Under the pieces are notes generated by a model that saw only the letters and a list, made by a program, of their open reading frames with translations, was not told where the DNA came from and searched no databases. The translations under genes and the position numbers were made by a program. A DNA stretch of 64,000 bases from assembly GCA_900208305.1 (NCBI GenBank), contig OAPG01000023.1:186001-250000 (forward strand), given 5' to 3'. Positions 10,301 to 19,907 of the stretch are shown in pieces. The stretch's first letter is position 1. The number at the start of each line of letters is the position of its first letter. Source of the stretch: Melanopsichium pennsylvanicum. Taxonomy: Eukaryota > Basidiomycota > Ustilaginomycetes > Ustilaginales.

Positions 10301-11212
10301 CTGCAGGCACATGTATTTAAGAGGTTCGGGGTGCCTGAACATATCGTATCGGACCGAGGACGACAATTCATCTCTGCGATCTGGAAGGATTTTGCTCAAC
10401 AGCACAACATCAAACACTCTTTGAGCACCGCATATCATCCTCAGACAGACGGTCAAACGGAACGGGTGAATCAAGTTGTCGAGCAGTACTTGCGTATCTA
10501 TTGCAACTACGAGCAAGATAACTGGGCAAGCTTGTTGCCAATGGCGGAGTTTGTGTATAACAACACCGTCCATAGCAGCATTGGGGTGTCCCCGTTCTTT
10601 GCATGCTATGGGTGGAACCCTAAAATGCACCCAGAGCTACCAGAACAAGTGGGAATACTGGACCCCAAGCGCCAAGAATTTGCCAAAACCAACAAAGAGC
10701 TAGTACGATACCTTCAAGAACAAGCCAGGCAAGCACAGTCGCGGGCAGTCGAACAATACAACCGGAAACGAAAGGACATAGAGTTCAAGGTCGGTGACAG
10801 GGTTTACGTCAGTACCAAGAACTGGGCCACTCGGCGACCTACAGCGAAGCTCAACACTAGGTTTGCTGGACCATTCCCGGTGATTGAGCGAATTGGCCGC
10901 AGGGCGTACCGAATTCAATTACCAAGTTCAGTCAGGGTTCACAACGTCTTCCATGTCTCAATGCTCGAGCATACAAAGGATAGCAAACTAGAAGGACGCT
11001 CAACGATACAACCATATCCGACATTGCATGATGAGGACTTGGAATTCGAAGTGGAAGCCATTGTTGACATACGTCGGCGACAAGGCCAGGTGGAATACTT
11101 GGTCCAGTGGAAAGGGTATCCCGAGGAAGCAGCTTCATGGGAACCAGCAGAGGCGGTCAACGCCCCCCAACTCATCCAGGAGTATGAGCGATTGGAGGGG
11201 GGGACGGCGTAG
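7373..11212 (+). pseudogene. pol: Pol of element 1, interrupted by a TGA codon
   Basis: The frame encodes the polyprotein described for element 2 but is cut at codon 325 by TGA (8345-8347), where element 2 has CGA. This is a C to T change at a CpG. The stop lies between protease and reverse transcriptase, so RT, RNase H and integrase would not be made without readthrough. The rest of the frame (8348-11212) is open to the normal end. All motifs are intact except the integrase position noted under element 2. The start ATG at 7373 shares bases with the gag stop. Confidence 0.9.
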
Positions 11213-11508
11213 AAGTACCATAAAACCGCCCCGGATTGCCTTGGAACAAAGCATCGCGAAAGCTAGGTTTGAATCTCAGACCCGGTAAAACGCGCTGTTT
11301 TATCCGAATTCAGTTGAAATCCGATAAAACAACCCTCTGCAGCCGATCTCAGTTGAAACCCGCTTAAAGTGGTAATTCTATCAGATCTCATACACCGGGG
11401 CTGAAAGTGGAAGGCGACGGTTGGCGACGTCACAGGCTTTTCAACACAAACATGGTAAGAAGGAACAAGACATTGCAATTACAACATGATACAGGCGAGT
11501 CTGTTGCA

Positions 11509-12459
11509 TTAAGATGGCACAGGAGGATCGTGGGGGATAGGGATACGAGTGCCAATCGGTTCAGGCACACCACCAGCAACCGCAACACTTTCAAAAGGCT
11601 CACGTTCGGAACGGAGGTCAGCTCGGCGAGTAAGGAAATTGTAGACTGTCATAACCAGTCTACGACTAATGGTACGGTCGGCGTACCACACATTCTCCAT
11701 CACTCGAAGGAACCAACGTCGATCGCGAGGATCGACGGTACGATCCCAAGACCGGATCGAGCCCAAGCCGTGCATCGAGTCGGGCGTAATCAGGTGAGCT
11801 CTCACCACGCCACGAACGCCAGGAGCCAACAGGTGTGCGGGAGCGTCACCTCGATAGATGTGCGAAGGGTGACGAGGACTATCGCGCTCACAGTTGCGAT
11901 GGTCCACCTCAGCACAACGAACACACTTACGGGAAACACGACCCCGTGGAGCGGTGGGGTCGGCAAACGTCGAAGGAAAGGCAGAATCCACGAGAGGAGA
12001 GGCCGGTGGGGAGACGTAGCGAAATAAAGGTTCTCCCACTGGATGGGAGACCGCTTGAGTTTCGCCAGATAAGTTGAGTAGAGGCGCCGAACGGTGCGCC
12101 GGGCTAAGCGCCAACGAAACCAGGCCAACGGCCGCGTCCGATGTCAGACAATGCTCGTTGGCAAGCACAGCCGGGTCCAGTACCATATCGTTGGAAGGGG
12201 TACACTCACCCGAGAGGTTTGGAGTTCCGGCACAGCGGCAAGGAGGCGTCGAACAAGCAGAAGGCATGGACATCGAACAAAGAACCGCAACACGGCTGGC
12301 CACGCGAGCAGAACGTCGAGTTGGAGCGGCAGCGGCGGAACGAGGCATATTGTATGGTGGCGATATAGGAATAGATGAGGAAGACCATTGCAAAAGAAGA
12401 GTTGTACACCAAGGATAAAGGCTGGTAGAAGCTAAGTTCTCTGCGCCGCCGGACTTCAT
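11509..12459 (-). CDS. Antisense gene of element 1, shortened single-exon form, 316 aa
   Basis: An open frame runs on the strand opposite to gag-pol, between pol and the 3' LTR. It is related to the two-exon gene at 26937-28096 in element 2. Here 551 bp are missing at the junction near 11980, equal to 480 bp (160 codons) of exon 1 plus the whole 71-nt intron, and the frame stays open across the join. The N-terminal part is Ser/Ala/Pro-rich. The middle has a small Cys/His cluster ('KCVRCAEVDHRNC', CX2CX4HX2C) that could bind zinc. The C-terminal part ('LITPDSMHGLGSIRSWDRTV') is Arg-rich. I recognise no family. The start could be the ATG at 12459 or one 37 codons later at 12348. Confidence 0.55.
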   Translation of the reverse strand: MKSGGAENLASTSLYPWCTTLLLQWSSSSIPISPPYNMPRSAAAAPTRRSARVASRVAVLCSMSMPSACSTPPCRCAGTPNLSGECTPSNDMVLDPAVLANEHCLTSDAAVGLVSLALSPAHRSAPLLNLSGETQAVSHPVGEPLFRYVSPPASPLVDSAFPSTFADPTAPRGRVSRKCVRCAEVDHRNCERDSPRHPSHIYRGDAPAHLLAPGVRGVVRAHLITPDSMHGLGSIRSWDRTVDPRDRRWFLRVMENVWYADRTISRRLVMTVYNFLTRRADLRSEREPFESVAVAGGVPEPIGTRIPIPHDPPVPS

Positions 12460-12482
12460 TACCTCGCAGGAGCTCGGTTCTT

Positions 12483-12492
12483 GGAAGGGGGG
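12483..12492 (+). other. Polypurine tract of element 1
   Basis: GGAAGGGGGG lies three bases before the 3' LTR, the expected place for the RNase H-resistant primer of plus-strand synthesis. The equivalent in element 2 is at 28120-28129. Confidence 0.8.
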
Positions 12493-12495
12493 TAG

Positions 12496-13532
12496 TGTTA
12501 CCGGAGGTGGATTTCAAACCCGGTGAAACACTGTGTTCTATCGGGTTTCAGTTTGACGTCTGCTAGAACACGTGGTTTCATCCGATATCAGTGCGACGCC
12601 CGCTGGACGCAGGTATCAACCAGCAGAGGAAACACAGGGCACTAAGGATGACACAAGGCCTCCGTCTGGTACAGGAGGCCTGATGGAAGGGTGCAACATG
12701 ATGTAGGACCGTCCGCTGTGTGTGTCATGGTTGCTGACAGCCAGCACTGGTTAGCACGGGGCCCAAGCTCAAGGGCGACATGGTTGCTGGCAGTTGGTAT
12801 TGTTTAACACGGGGCCCAAGCTCGTGGTTGTCATAGTTGATGACAGTCGGCATTGATTAGCACGGGGCCCAAGCTCGCGGACACGTCGAAACTCTGGTGG
12901 CCATTGATACTCTGGTGTACCAGGGTCATAGCGGACAAAGGGGAGCCCCTGGAGGGCCATAGGTATATAAGAACACAGTCTTTACAGTCGTGGAGGAGCG
13001 GGACTCATCCACTCTACTTTATATTAACCCAGTCTTTACTTTACAAGTTGTTATCAGTTACTCAGTATATAGTTCTCGTCAGCAGCTGCAATCATACGGT
13101 ATTGCAGCTATCCAGTGTCTGTGTTCTCCTCAGTATAAGGAGACAAGCTTCATCGACAATTGTCAGCACCATCACTGACACTACAGCACCTCAACTGTAG
13201 GCGGAACCTCAACCGCGGTCACGGAACCTCCACCGTAGCCAATTCATTATCACGACAGCTTCAAGACCATCCGAAGCAGTCCCTGACGGTGACCAACACT
13301 TGCATCAAGAGCACTCGTGCATCGTGAAGGTCTTACAACACACAGACGAGCCGCATTACCTCTGAACGGAGTGTTCACAGTGGTCAGTCAGCTCAAGAGT
13401 TGCGCAGCAGGTCTCATAGCGAAACACAATAGAACCGGCCTGCTTATCAGGTCTCAATCTCAAACACGCTAAAACAGACGGTTTCAGCGGATCTCGGCGC
13501 GAAGCTTGAGTTTGGCACAACGCCCCCTGACA
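12496..13532 (+). repeat. 3' LTR of element 1
   Basis: It is 1,037 bp and differs from the 5' LTR at four positions I could find (13158, 13273, 13401, 13501). At those four positions it matches the 5' LTR of element 2, which lies 6.4 kb downstream in the same orientation. It is followed by the CTCTG target duplication. Confidence 0.95.
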
Positions 13533-13537
13533 CTCTG

Positions 13538-14557
13538 CTCCTTCTTGTTGGCCAATGACAAGGTATATATATCTAGCAACTCTCCAGCAAGCTGCCCCAC
13601 TCCTACAGCCAATGTGGCAGGGCCCTTTCATGTGGACAAGGCCCCAGTGCTTGGTGTGGACAAGGCCCAAGCGCCATTGTCCCCCTATCTGGCTCCATTG
13701 GAGCTTGCACTCTAGTCTGATGGCAACAAGCACCATTCCCAATGGCATCAAACACCCTTTCTGTGGCCACAATGGTGTTGCTCTATCATTTTGCAGCCTC
13801 CTTGCTGTTGTCTGGGTGCAGAGCGCAAATGTAGCCAAAGAGCTGGCTCTTTGTGTATGTTTGCTCAACATACACAAGCGGCCAGTTCCTTGCGTATGCT
13901 GGGACTTAGAGAAATTTCAACTCCCAGCATGTGCAATGCCTGTCCCTTTTGCATGTGCTGGCTGTGAGAGCGCGCCAAACCCACACCCATTGCGTACCCT
14001 GGCCTGCATCTGTAACTGCTGCTTTGTCTGGTCACATTGAGGTGATCTCAGACATGGAATACATAATTGACAATGTCATTCATGCAGAATATGTGAATTC
14101 TGCTGGAAGAACAGCTAGAAGTGCAGCCAATTGCTACCAAAGCCATTTAGCCTGCCTTACAGATATGGTTCCTGGTATGCCAGCATTGCAATCAACAACA
14201 GCAAGGAGCACTCATTTCCAGATATCAACACAGCCTGATTGCAATGAGAATGCTGCATTGCTATCACTGTCACACCTACAGCATGAGAGGATGATACCAG
14301 CAGTGATATACCTGTTGAGCAGCCACAGAAGAGAGCCAAGAATGCTGCTCTGGAAGCTCTGGTAATGATGGTGGCCAATGACAAGCTGCAGAAAGAGGCC
14401 AACAAGCTGTATCAAGCCCAATTGCTCCAAATCCAATGCAACATTGGAACTCTGCGTCTTGGACATGGTGCAAGATTTCTTCTGAGAGCCCAGAAGCTGT
14501 CATTGCTGCTGTTGATGGCTACAGTGGAGCTTGCATTGCTGCAGTTGAGCAGCTGAT
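13538..14557. other. CpG-poor decayed repeat DNA
   Basis: No gene is seen. The first bases continue the LTR relic that element 1 interrupted. The rest is rich in TGCA, TTGC and CA and has few CpG, like old mobile DNA altered by cytosine deamination. Open frames are short and unlike proteins. Confidence 0.4.
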
Positions 14558-15493
14558 TGTCAAGGGTCAATGTGCCTAACTTGGGGTTCAAATTAATATC
14601 CAATGGAACCTGGGGTTTTATCATGTTTCAAAATGAAACCTGCTGGAGGTGCGTGTTCTATCTGGTTTTGTTCCAAGATCCACTAGAACCATTCCGAGTT
14701 GACTAGCCTCTGTGAACACTCTGTTCTGCAGTAGTGCGGCTTGTCTGAATGATTGTATGACCTGCGCTAAAAATGAGTGTTCTTGATGCAAGCGCCAATT
14801 GCTGTCTACAATGTCTCCTGGGAACTTGGGAGCCGTGGTCACTGTCTGATAAGGCTAGGGTGTGGGTTCTGTTGCCGCAGTTGAGGTTCCGCCTACAGTG
14901 GAGGTGCTGTAGTGTCAGTAGAGGTGCTGACAGTTTTCAATGGTGTTTGGCTTCTCCAATGAGGAAGTCACAAACACTGTAATGCTGCAATACCTGGTGA
15001 TTGCAGCAAAGACAAGAAATAGATACTGAGAGACTTATTACATTTATAACTAAGGTAATGAATAATAGAGTGGATGAGCTCTGCTCCTCCACAATTAAAA
15101 TGAATGTCCTCTTTTATCTATCAAGCCCTGCTTGGAGTTCTTATCAGGATCCCTCTTATCAGGGACCCCCTTATTGACAGCTAGCCTCCCTAGCTGCCTT
15201 TGTGCCTGTGTACACTGGATTTGGCCCCCGTGCTTATCAGTGCTGGCTACCTGAGCCAGTAGCTGCTTATTGCTTGACCCCAAATCCTACCAAGCCTGTT
15301 ATCTGGACCCTCTGTACCTGCCAGAGATCCTTATTGCTCCTGTAGCGGCCCTCTACAGCCTCTGGTCTCTGTCCACGGCTTCCGGCAAGTGTCCAACCAA
15401 AAACAGCTGGAAACCCACCCCTTTACCGGAACTCAATATAATACCCAATAAAATCAAGGGTCTCATCCGGACTCATTCTGAGTTCCTGTAACA
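14558..15493 (-). repeat. Decayed solo LTR of the chromovirus family, minus orientation
   Basis: It begins TGTCAAGGGTCAATGTGCC and ends CCTGTAACA, which matches the reverse complement of the intact LTR ends. Internal landmarks match too: 'CAGTTGAGGTTCCGCCTACAG', 'GTGCTGTAGTGTCAGT' and 'ATAGAGTGGATGAG'. It is about 936 bp against 1,037. Flanks CTGAT (14553-14557) and CTGCT (15494-15498) could be a target duplication with one change. Many CpG sites of the intact LTR are TG or CA here. Confidence 0.75.
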
Positions 15494-16050
15494 CTGCTTA
15501 CAGTTGAGGTGATGTAGTGTCAGTAGAGGTGCTGACAATTGTTGGTGATGTTGAACTCCTTCAGATGAGGAATACACAGGCACTGGGTGGCTGCAATACC
15601 ATATGATTGCAGCAGTTGATGACAAGAGCTTGTGGCTGAGACATTGACACAACTTGTAGGGTAAAGGCTAAGAGTATGAATGATAGAGTGGATGAGCCCT
15701 GCTCCTCCACAACCACAACAATTATGTCCTTATATACTATGACTGTCCTGTCCCTTATCTCCATACTACACTCTCCTATTGCACTGTATGCAAACTTGGG
15801 CCAAATGCTTATCAGTACTGACTTCCAGAATTGGTGACTGACAGCAGCTAGGCCATGTACATGCTATACTATATGTCTTGGCCTTCCGTACCAGCTGGAA
15901 TCCTAGCATCCTGTACCAAGGCCCTTGATAACCCCCATTCTTTATCTATAGCTTTCAGCTGATCTCCAACAAAGTCTGGCTGGAGCTCCATGTCTTATTG
16001 GGAGTCAAACTGAAACTTGATAAAATTAAGTTTTATTTGGATTGATGTTG
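15494..16050 (-). repeat. Second decayed LTR fragment, minus orientation
   Basis: It abuts the previous relic and repeats its middle landmarks: 'GATGTAGTGTCAGTAGAGGTG', 'GCTGCAATACCATATGATTG', 'ATAGAGTGGATGAGCCCTGCTCC', and near the end 'GTCAAACTGAAACTTGATAAA'. The side corresponding to the LTR 3' end is missing. The right end is approximate. Confidence 0.65.
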
Positions 16051-17607
16051 TGCACTCTGAAACACCAAGTAAGCATGTCTTGGCACTCCACATTAGTGCT
16101 GCCACCATTCAGTCTCTTTCACATAGCATCAAGCCAGTCTTTTGCAACTATCTAGCCCTTTCCCCATTCAACTGTGTTTCTATACTTACTGAGCACTTGA
16201 TTGGACCATTCCTTGTTCCAGGAAACAAGGTTACTTGGAAGGGAGCAATGATTGCCAAAGATACTCCATATGCTTGAATGCCATAGAGAAAGCGCTGCAA
16301 TTCACCCTCACCCTTAGCATATCTGTGTACCCACTCCACCAGTTCAGTCTACCTCACCATCCTAGCATTGTGCAATTGACCATCAAATTGTTCTGTGACA
16401 TACAAGATTCCATCAGAGGTTGCAATGAATTGATATTTTAGAGCATGGCATGAAGCTGCTTGTGTCTGTTATGTGCAGCTTGCTGATTTAGGATTGGCAT
16501 TGCAATAAGCCAAACAGTGAATATTGATGGCATTCTAGAAGCCTGGTTACCTCATCTTTCCTACAATTTCCACTGCAAGGTAATTCAAACACTGTGGACC
16601 CAAGAGATGGTGGCAGTGACTAGTGTCATCAAGTAGATACCTCCATTGTTGATAGATATGTTCACACATACAATGAATGATTGTGCTTGAGCAGCAGTGA
16701 CTACATCTAAACTGAGCCTTGAGGGCCCTGTTCTTGCTTCCTTTCAGCCATACCAGCACCTTCAGCATGGCAGTCTTGCTGCCAATTGTATTGCTCTCAG
16801 ATGTTTGCACAGGCTTAGGCAAGCAGAGAACATGGTGAATAACATCAAATCTGCTGATACAGCATCCAAAAATGCTCTTATAGTGAGCATGGTTGAGCTT
16901 CTTGACAATCTGGGGATAGTGTTCTGGCTGAAAGCTGGTGGCAGCCCTCTGTGTGACAGTGGCAGCAATTGTGAGAAGCCGGCATTGGCAAATTCTTGCT
17001 GCAGTGGCAATGTAGTCAACCTGCATGATTGCAATGAGAGACTCTGCAAGCTGCAGGAACATGGCAATTCATGGAACTTTAGCAAATTCCAAGGTTGTGC
17101 AGGGAACAGGAAGAACAGATATGATGGTAGTGCTCACACCTCACTCACATCACAGGCTGATGACAATAAAGCACACACTTTTTAAGATTCTCATGGAAAA
17201 ACCTTGCTTGTATTGCTCAGAGCCAACAAGAGGACCCTGAACAACCTGGAGCACTGTCTGGGTTAAGCTCCAAAGAGTTTCAACCCATAAAATGCTGGGG
17301 GGGCTTGTTCATAACAAACTCATGCATAAACACCATAGCAGCTCAAATCTGTGCATACCCGAGGCCAAATCAACCCAGACAAAGCCGTCCCGAAAATTCA
17401 CTTATTTCATATTTTTAGTTATTCGTCCACGTGTCTACTCCCACCATCGTCATCACCGCCATCACCATTGTTCGCCGTCTCTATAGACGCACGCGCATGA
17501 CTCAATCTACAACCACTGCGTTCCCAACCCGCGGTAAGAACACTCACCCTCTTCCCAAATCTTTTCACCTTTTCATCCACTTCATCACCTCGATCTTTGG
17601 TACAATC
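16051..17607. other. CpG-poor relic DNA and upstream region of the acyltransferase gene
   Basis: There is no functional gene that I can support. On the minus strand a 171-codon open frame at 16547-17062 and a 63-codon one at 16148-16339 have protein-like composition and may be remains of a transposon gene; I do not recognise them. From about 17350 the sequence regains CpG and becomes CT-rich, and this is probably the promoter and leader of the gene at 17608. Confidence 0.35.
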
Positions 17608-18633
17608 ATGGCCATTTTAAGCAAGTCTTTCTCCACCTTGACCGCAGGAGCTTTCTTTGTGTTGGTGCTCATCTCGCCACGATCTCAGAGACTTCGATTC
17701 TACCTTAACACCGCCATCTACATTGCCGGTCTGGGAATCTGCAGTGTTTGGGGCATTGTCGTATCCCTCTTGTTATCTGTTGTTCCTAGTCAACGATTAA
17801 ACATTAATAAAGTTGTTGCACGATCCTTCTGGCGTCTAACTTCACCTCTGGTTGGCATCAACTTCGTTGTTGAAGGAGAACATCATTTCGCCCAAGCGCG
17901 ACCTGCGGTGGTGGTTGGTAATCATCAAACTGCCATGGATATTCTTTATCTTGGACGAATCTTTCCAGCTCACGCAAGTATTATGGCAAAGAAGGAGCTT
18001 CAATTCGCGCCACTTTTGGGTCAATTCATGTCTCTTTCAGGTGCAGTGTTTATCGATCGAAAAAATCTCAAGGATAGCATCAAGGCTTTCCGACACGTGG
18101 GACAGATCATGAACAGGAAGAAGCTTTCACTCTGGATTTTCCCGGAAGGAACTCGATCTGGTTTAGCAACACCTGACCTTTTGCCGTTCAAAAAGGGAGC
18201 ATTCCATCTCGCCATTCAAGCCGGCGTACCCGTTGTTCCCGTCGTGTGCGAAAACTATAACAGACTGTTCGATTCAAAGTCAAGATTCGAAAGCGGAACT
18301 ATCAAGATCAAAGTGCTCCAACCTATCCCAACAAAACATCTCACCGCAGACGATGCAGCACAATTGACGGACAAGGTCAGGAATCTTATGTTGGACGAAT
18401 TGAACAAGATGGACCAAGAGAGACAAAGGGCGGATACGGCTGGAGTCGACACGAAGGAGGCAAAGATGCGTGGAATCTGTGGCATGTTTTCAGGATTGGT
18501 GGGCACGGGAAAGAGTTTCAGAAGCTTGAACAGCCTTGTGGATGCAAAGGAAAAGGAATTGAGATTGAAAGGTACTAGTGGAGAGAATCCGCAAGATTAT
18601 CACCTCGTTTCGGAAGGTCAGAAGGAAAAGTAA
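17608..18633 (+). CDS. SLC1: 1-acyl-sn-glycerol-3-phosphate acyltransferase (SLC1 type), 341 aa
   Basis: The enzyme transfers an acyl chain from acyl-CoA to lysophosphatidic acid to make phosphatidic acid, in the membranes where glycerolipids are assembled. Motif I is NHQTAMD at residues 105-111 (catalytic His/Asp). The FIDR motif is at 148-151. FPEGTRS (178-184) binds the phosphate, and 'GVPVVPVV' (206-213) is the fourth block. Two hydrophobic segments (about 10-22 and 36-58) precede motif I. Yeast Slc1 is about 300 residues, so the length fits. I chose the ATG at 17608 because the first membrane segment follows at once; an in-frame ATG at 17497 would add 37 residues. It is the only host gene between the two chromoviruses, which lie in direct orientation on either side. 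Confidence 0.9.
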   Translation: MAILSKSFSTLTAGAFFVLVLISPRSQRLRFYLNTAIYIAGLGICSVWGIVVSLLLSVVPSQRLNINKVVARSFWRLTSPLVGINFVVEGEHHFAQARPAVVVGNHQTAMDILYLGRIFPAHASIMAKKELQFAPLLGQFMSLSGAVFIDRKNLKDSIKAFRHVGQIMNRKKLSLWIFPEGTRSGLATPDLLPFKKGAFHLAIQAGVPVVPVVCENYNRLFDSKSRFESGTIKIKVLQPIPTKHLTADDAAQLTDKVRNLMLDELNKMDQERQRADTAGVDTKEAKMRGICGMFSGLVGTGKSFRSLNSLVDAKEKELRLKGTSGENPQDYHLVSEGQKEK

Positions 18634-19714
18634 TCCATCCCCCCTCCCCCACCGCTTTCCCCCTCCTCAATAAGGAGCAATTTTGACGAAACGAGGAGGA
18701 AAACAAGTAGTAGTGGTTTGATCGTTCTGATGAATGAGCAAAAAATGTGGTGGATTGGCATGCTAGTTACTGTATAGATCACTGTTTTCGCCATGTAATT
18801 TCGTCTGCTTGCTTGCTTATCAAAGTTTCTGCAGTAGCGTCGCCAACGAGTTAGTCGGCCGCCTCTTGCATGTAATTGGTGTGACTGTGCTGAGTTGACA
18901 CCATACTTGTGTTCGCTTCCAAATGACGCTGTGCGTCCAGAAGTCAAATGACGCTGTGCGTCCAGAAGGTACTATGAGGATGACGCACTTTAGATCGGTG
19001 AAGCAAGCATGTGAGTACCATCCGATTGGATATGCAAGAAGGAAAGAGCTCAGTTTGGACTCTTGCACTCACAACCTTTGCTTTTTGGAGCAGCACATAT
19101 GCGCAATTAACACTCGCCTGATGTTTTTCTATTGTGTTTGTAGGTGGTGCTTGCATTTGCAAAAGTAGCAGCACTAACTGTGTTGTTGTTTTTGTTGCTG
19201 CATTATTGTTGGACACAGCATGGTGTGGTCCTTTGATGGATTCTTGGTCCTCTGGATGCAGTACAAAAGATTCATCACAACAGTAAGTCCTAAATAGAGC
19301 AGTTTTGGTGCACCTCCATTGCAACGAGTCTGAGTTGTCTTGATGAATGTTGATGCAGACATACATAAGCAAATTCATTGCAATAATGTGCCCTTTGCAT
19401 CACAACATTGTCTGGATGAAGTTCAAAATAGGGAGGTTTTGGAGACAAATTGGGAATGAGGATGAGCTGAGCTTGGCTAAAGGCAATTGCAGAAATGAGC
19501 TCATTGTATGTACAATGAGAATGAGTTTGCTGAAGACATGAGTTGGAACTTCCAAGAAAATCTTAGACACCTCTTGTGATCATTTTTACCCAAGTAAAGC
19601 TTATTCATCATACAGATTGTTTTGTCTACTTTCCAGTGTGTATTGTTGTGATGCCATTAGAATGCACCAAGGGTTTTGTACCACCTGTGCGCAGGAATGC
19701 TGGGCAGCTTGGTG
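18634..19714. other. 3' flank of SLC1 and CpG-poor DNA
   Basis: No gene is seen. A 23-base segment is duplicated in tandem at about 18922-18968 ('AATGACGCTGTGCGTCCAGA'). From about 19070 the sequence is CpG-poor like the other relic blocks. Confidence 0.35.
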
Positions 19715-19865
19715 CAGGAAGGTTAGAGCTTGCATGAGAGGTATCTCAACAACAATGGTGATCAGGAATAGTCTACTTGTATTGAGTGGTTCTCCCCTCA
19801 GGGTGATACAGCTATATAATACAATTGACAACCTCCAGGAAGACAGGTGCTGGAGGTTGGGGGGT
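19715..19865 (+). repeat. Repeat family C, left part
   Basis: The segment (TTAGAGCTTGCATGAGAGGT... GCTATATAATACAATTGACA... CCTCCAGGAAGA) is also found at 49249-49400. Its continuation is at 29565-29693, beyond the nested insertions. The TATATAAT and the TAACA end suggest an old LTR. The final GGGGT (19861-19865) is the target duplication of the inserted LTR-B copy. Confidence 0.7.
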
Positions 19866-19907
19866 TGTTAGTGCCTACCAACCGGAGTCCAAAGAGGGGG
19901 TGCTCGG
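19866..19907 (+). repeat. Solo LTR-B copy A, left 42 bp
   Basis: It begins TGTTAGTGCC and ends at the CTCGG target site of element 2. The other 390 bp follow element 2 at 29175-29564. The whole 432-bp copy is bounded by a perfect GGGGT duplication (19861-19865 and 29565-29569). Confidence 0.9.

Larger units (their letters stand above)
4840..13532 (+). mobile_element. Ty3/gypsy chromovirus, element 1 (full length, pol interrupted)
   Basis: This is a complete LTR retrotransposon of 8,693 bp. It has two 1,037-bp LTRs (4840-5876 and 12496-13532) that begin TGTTACCGG and end CCTGACA. A perfect 5-bp target duplication CTCTG is at 4835-4839 and 13533-13537. Internal order is self-complementary primer site, gag, pol (protease, RT, RNase H, integrase, chromodomain), an antisense gene, and a polypurine tract. 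The domain order and C-terminal chromodomain place it among chromoviruses. I counted four substitutions between its LTRs (LTR offsets 662, 777, 905 and 1005), so it is young. Compared with element 2 it lacks 18 bp in gag and 551 bp in the antisense gene, and it has a stop codon in pol. It probably cannot move on its own. Confidence 0.95.

Noticed and set aside
11968..11992. The 551-bp difference between elements as a retro-processed intron
   Set aside because: The ends are not GT-AG on either strand, and it covers 480 nt of open frame besides the real 71-nt intron, so a plain deletion is simpler.
16547..17062. 171-codon minus-strand frame in CpG-poor DNA
   Set aside because: No family was recognised, there is no good start context, and the surroundings are decayed repeats; kept only as a note in the intergenic entry.
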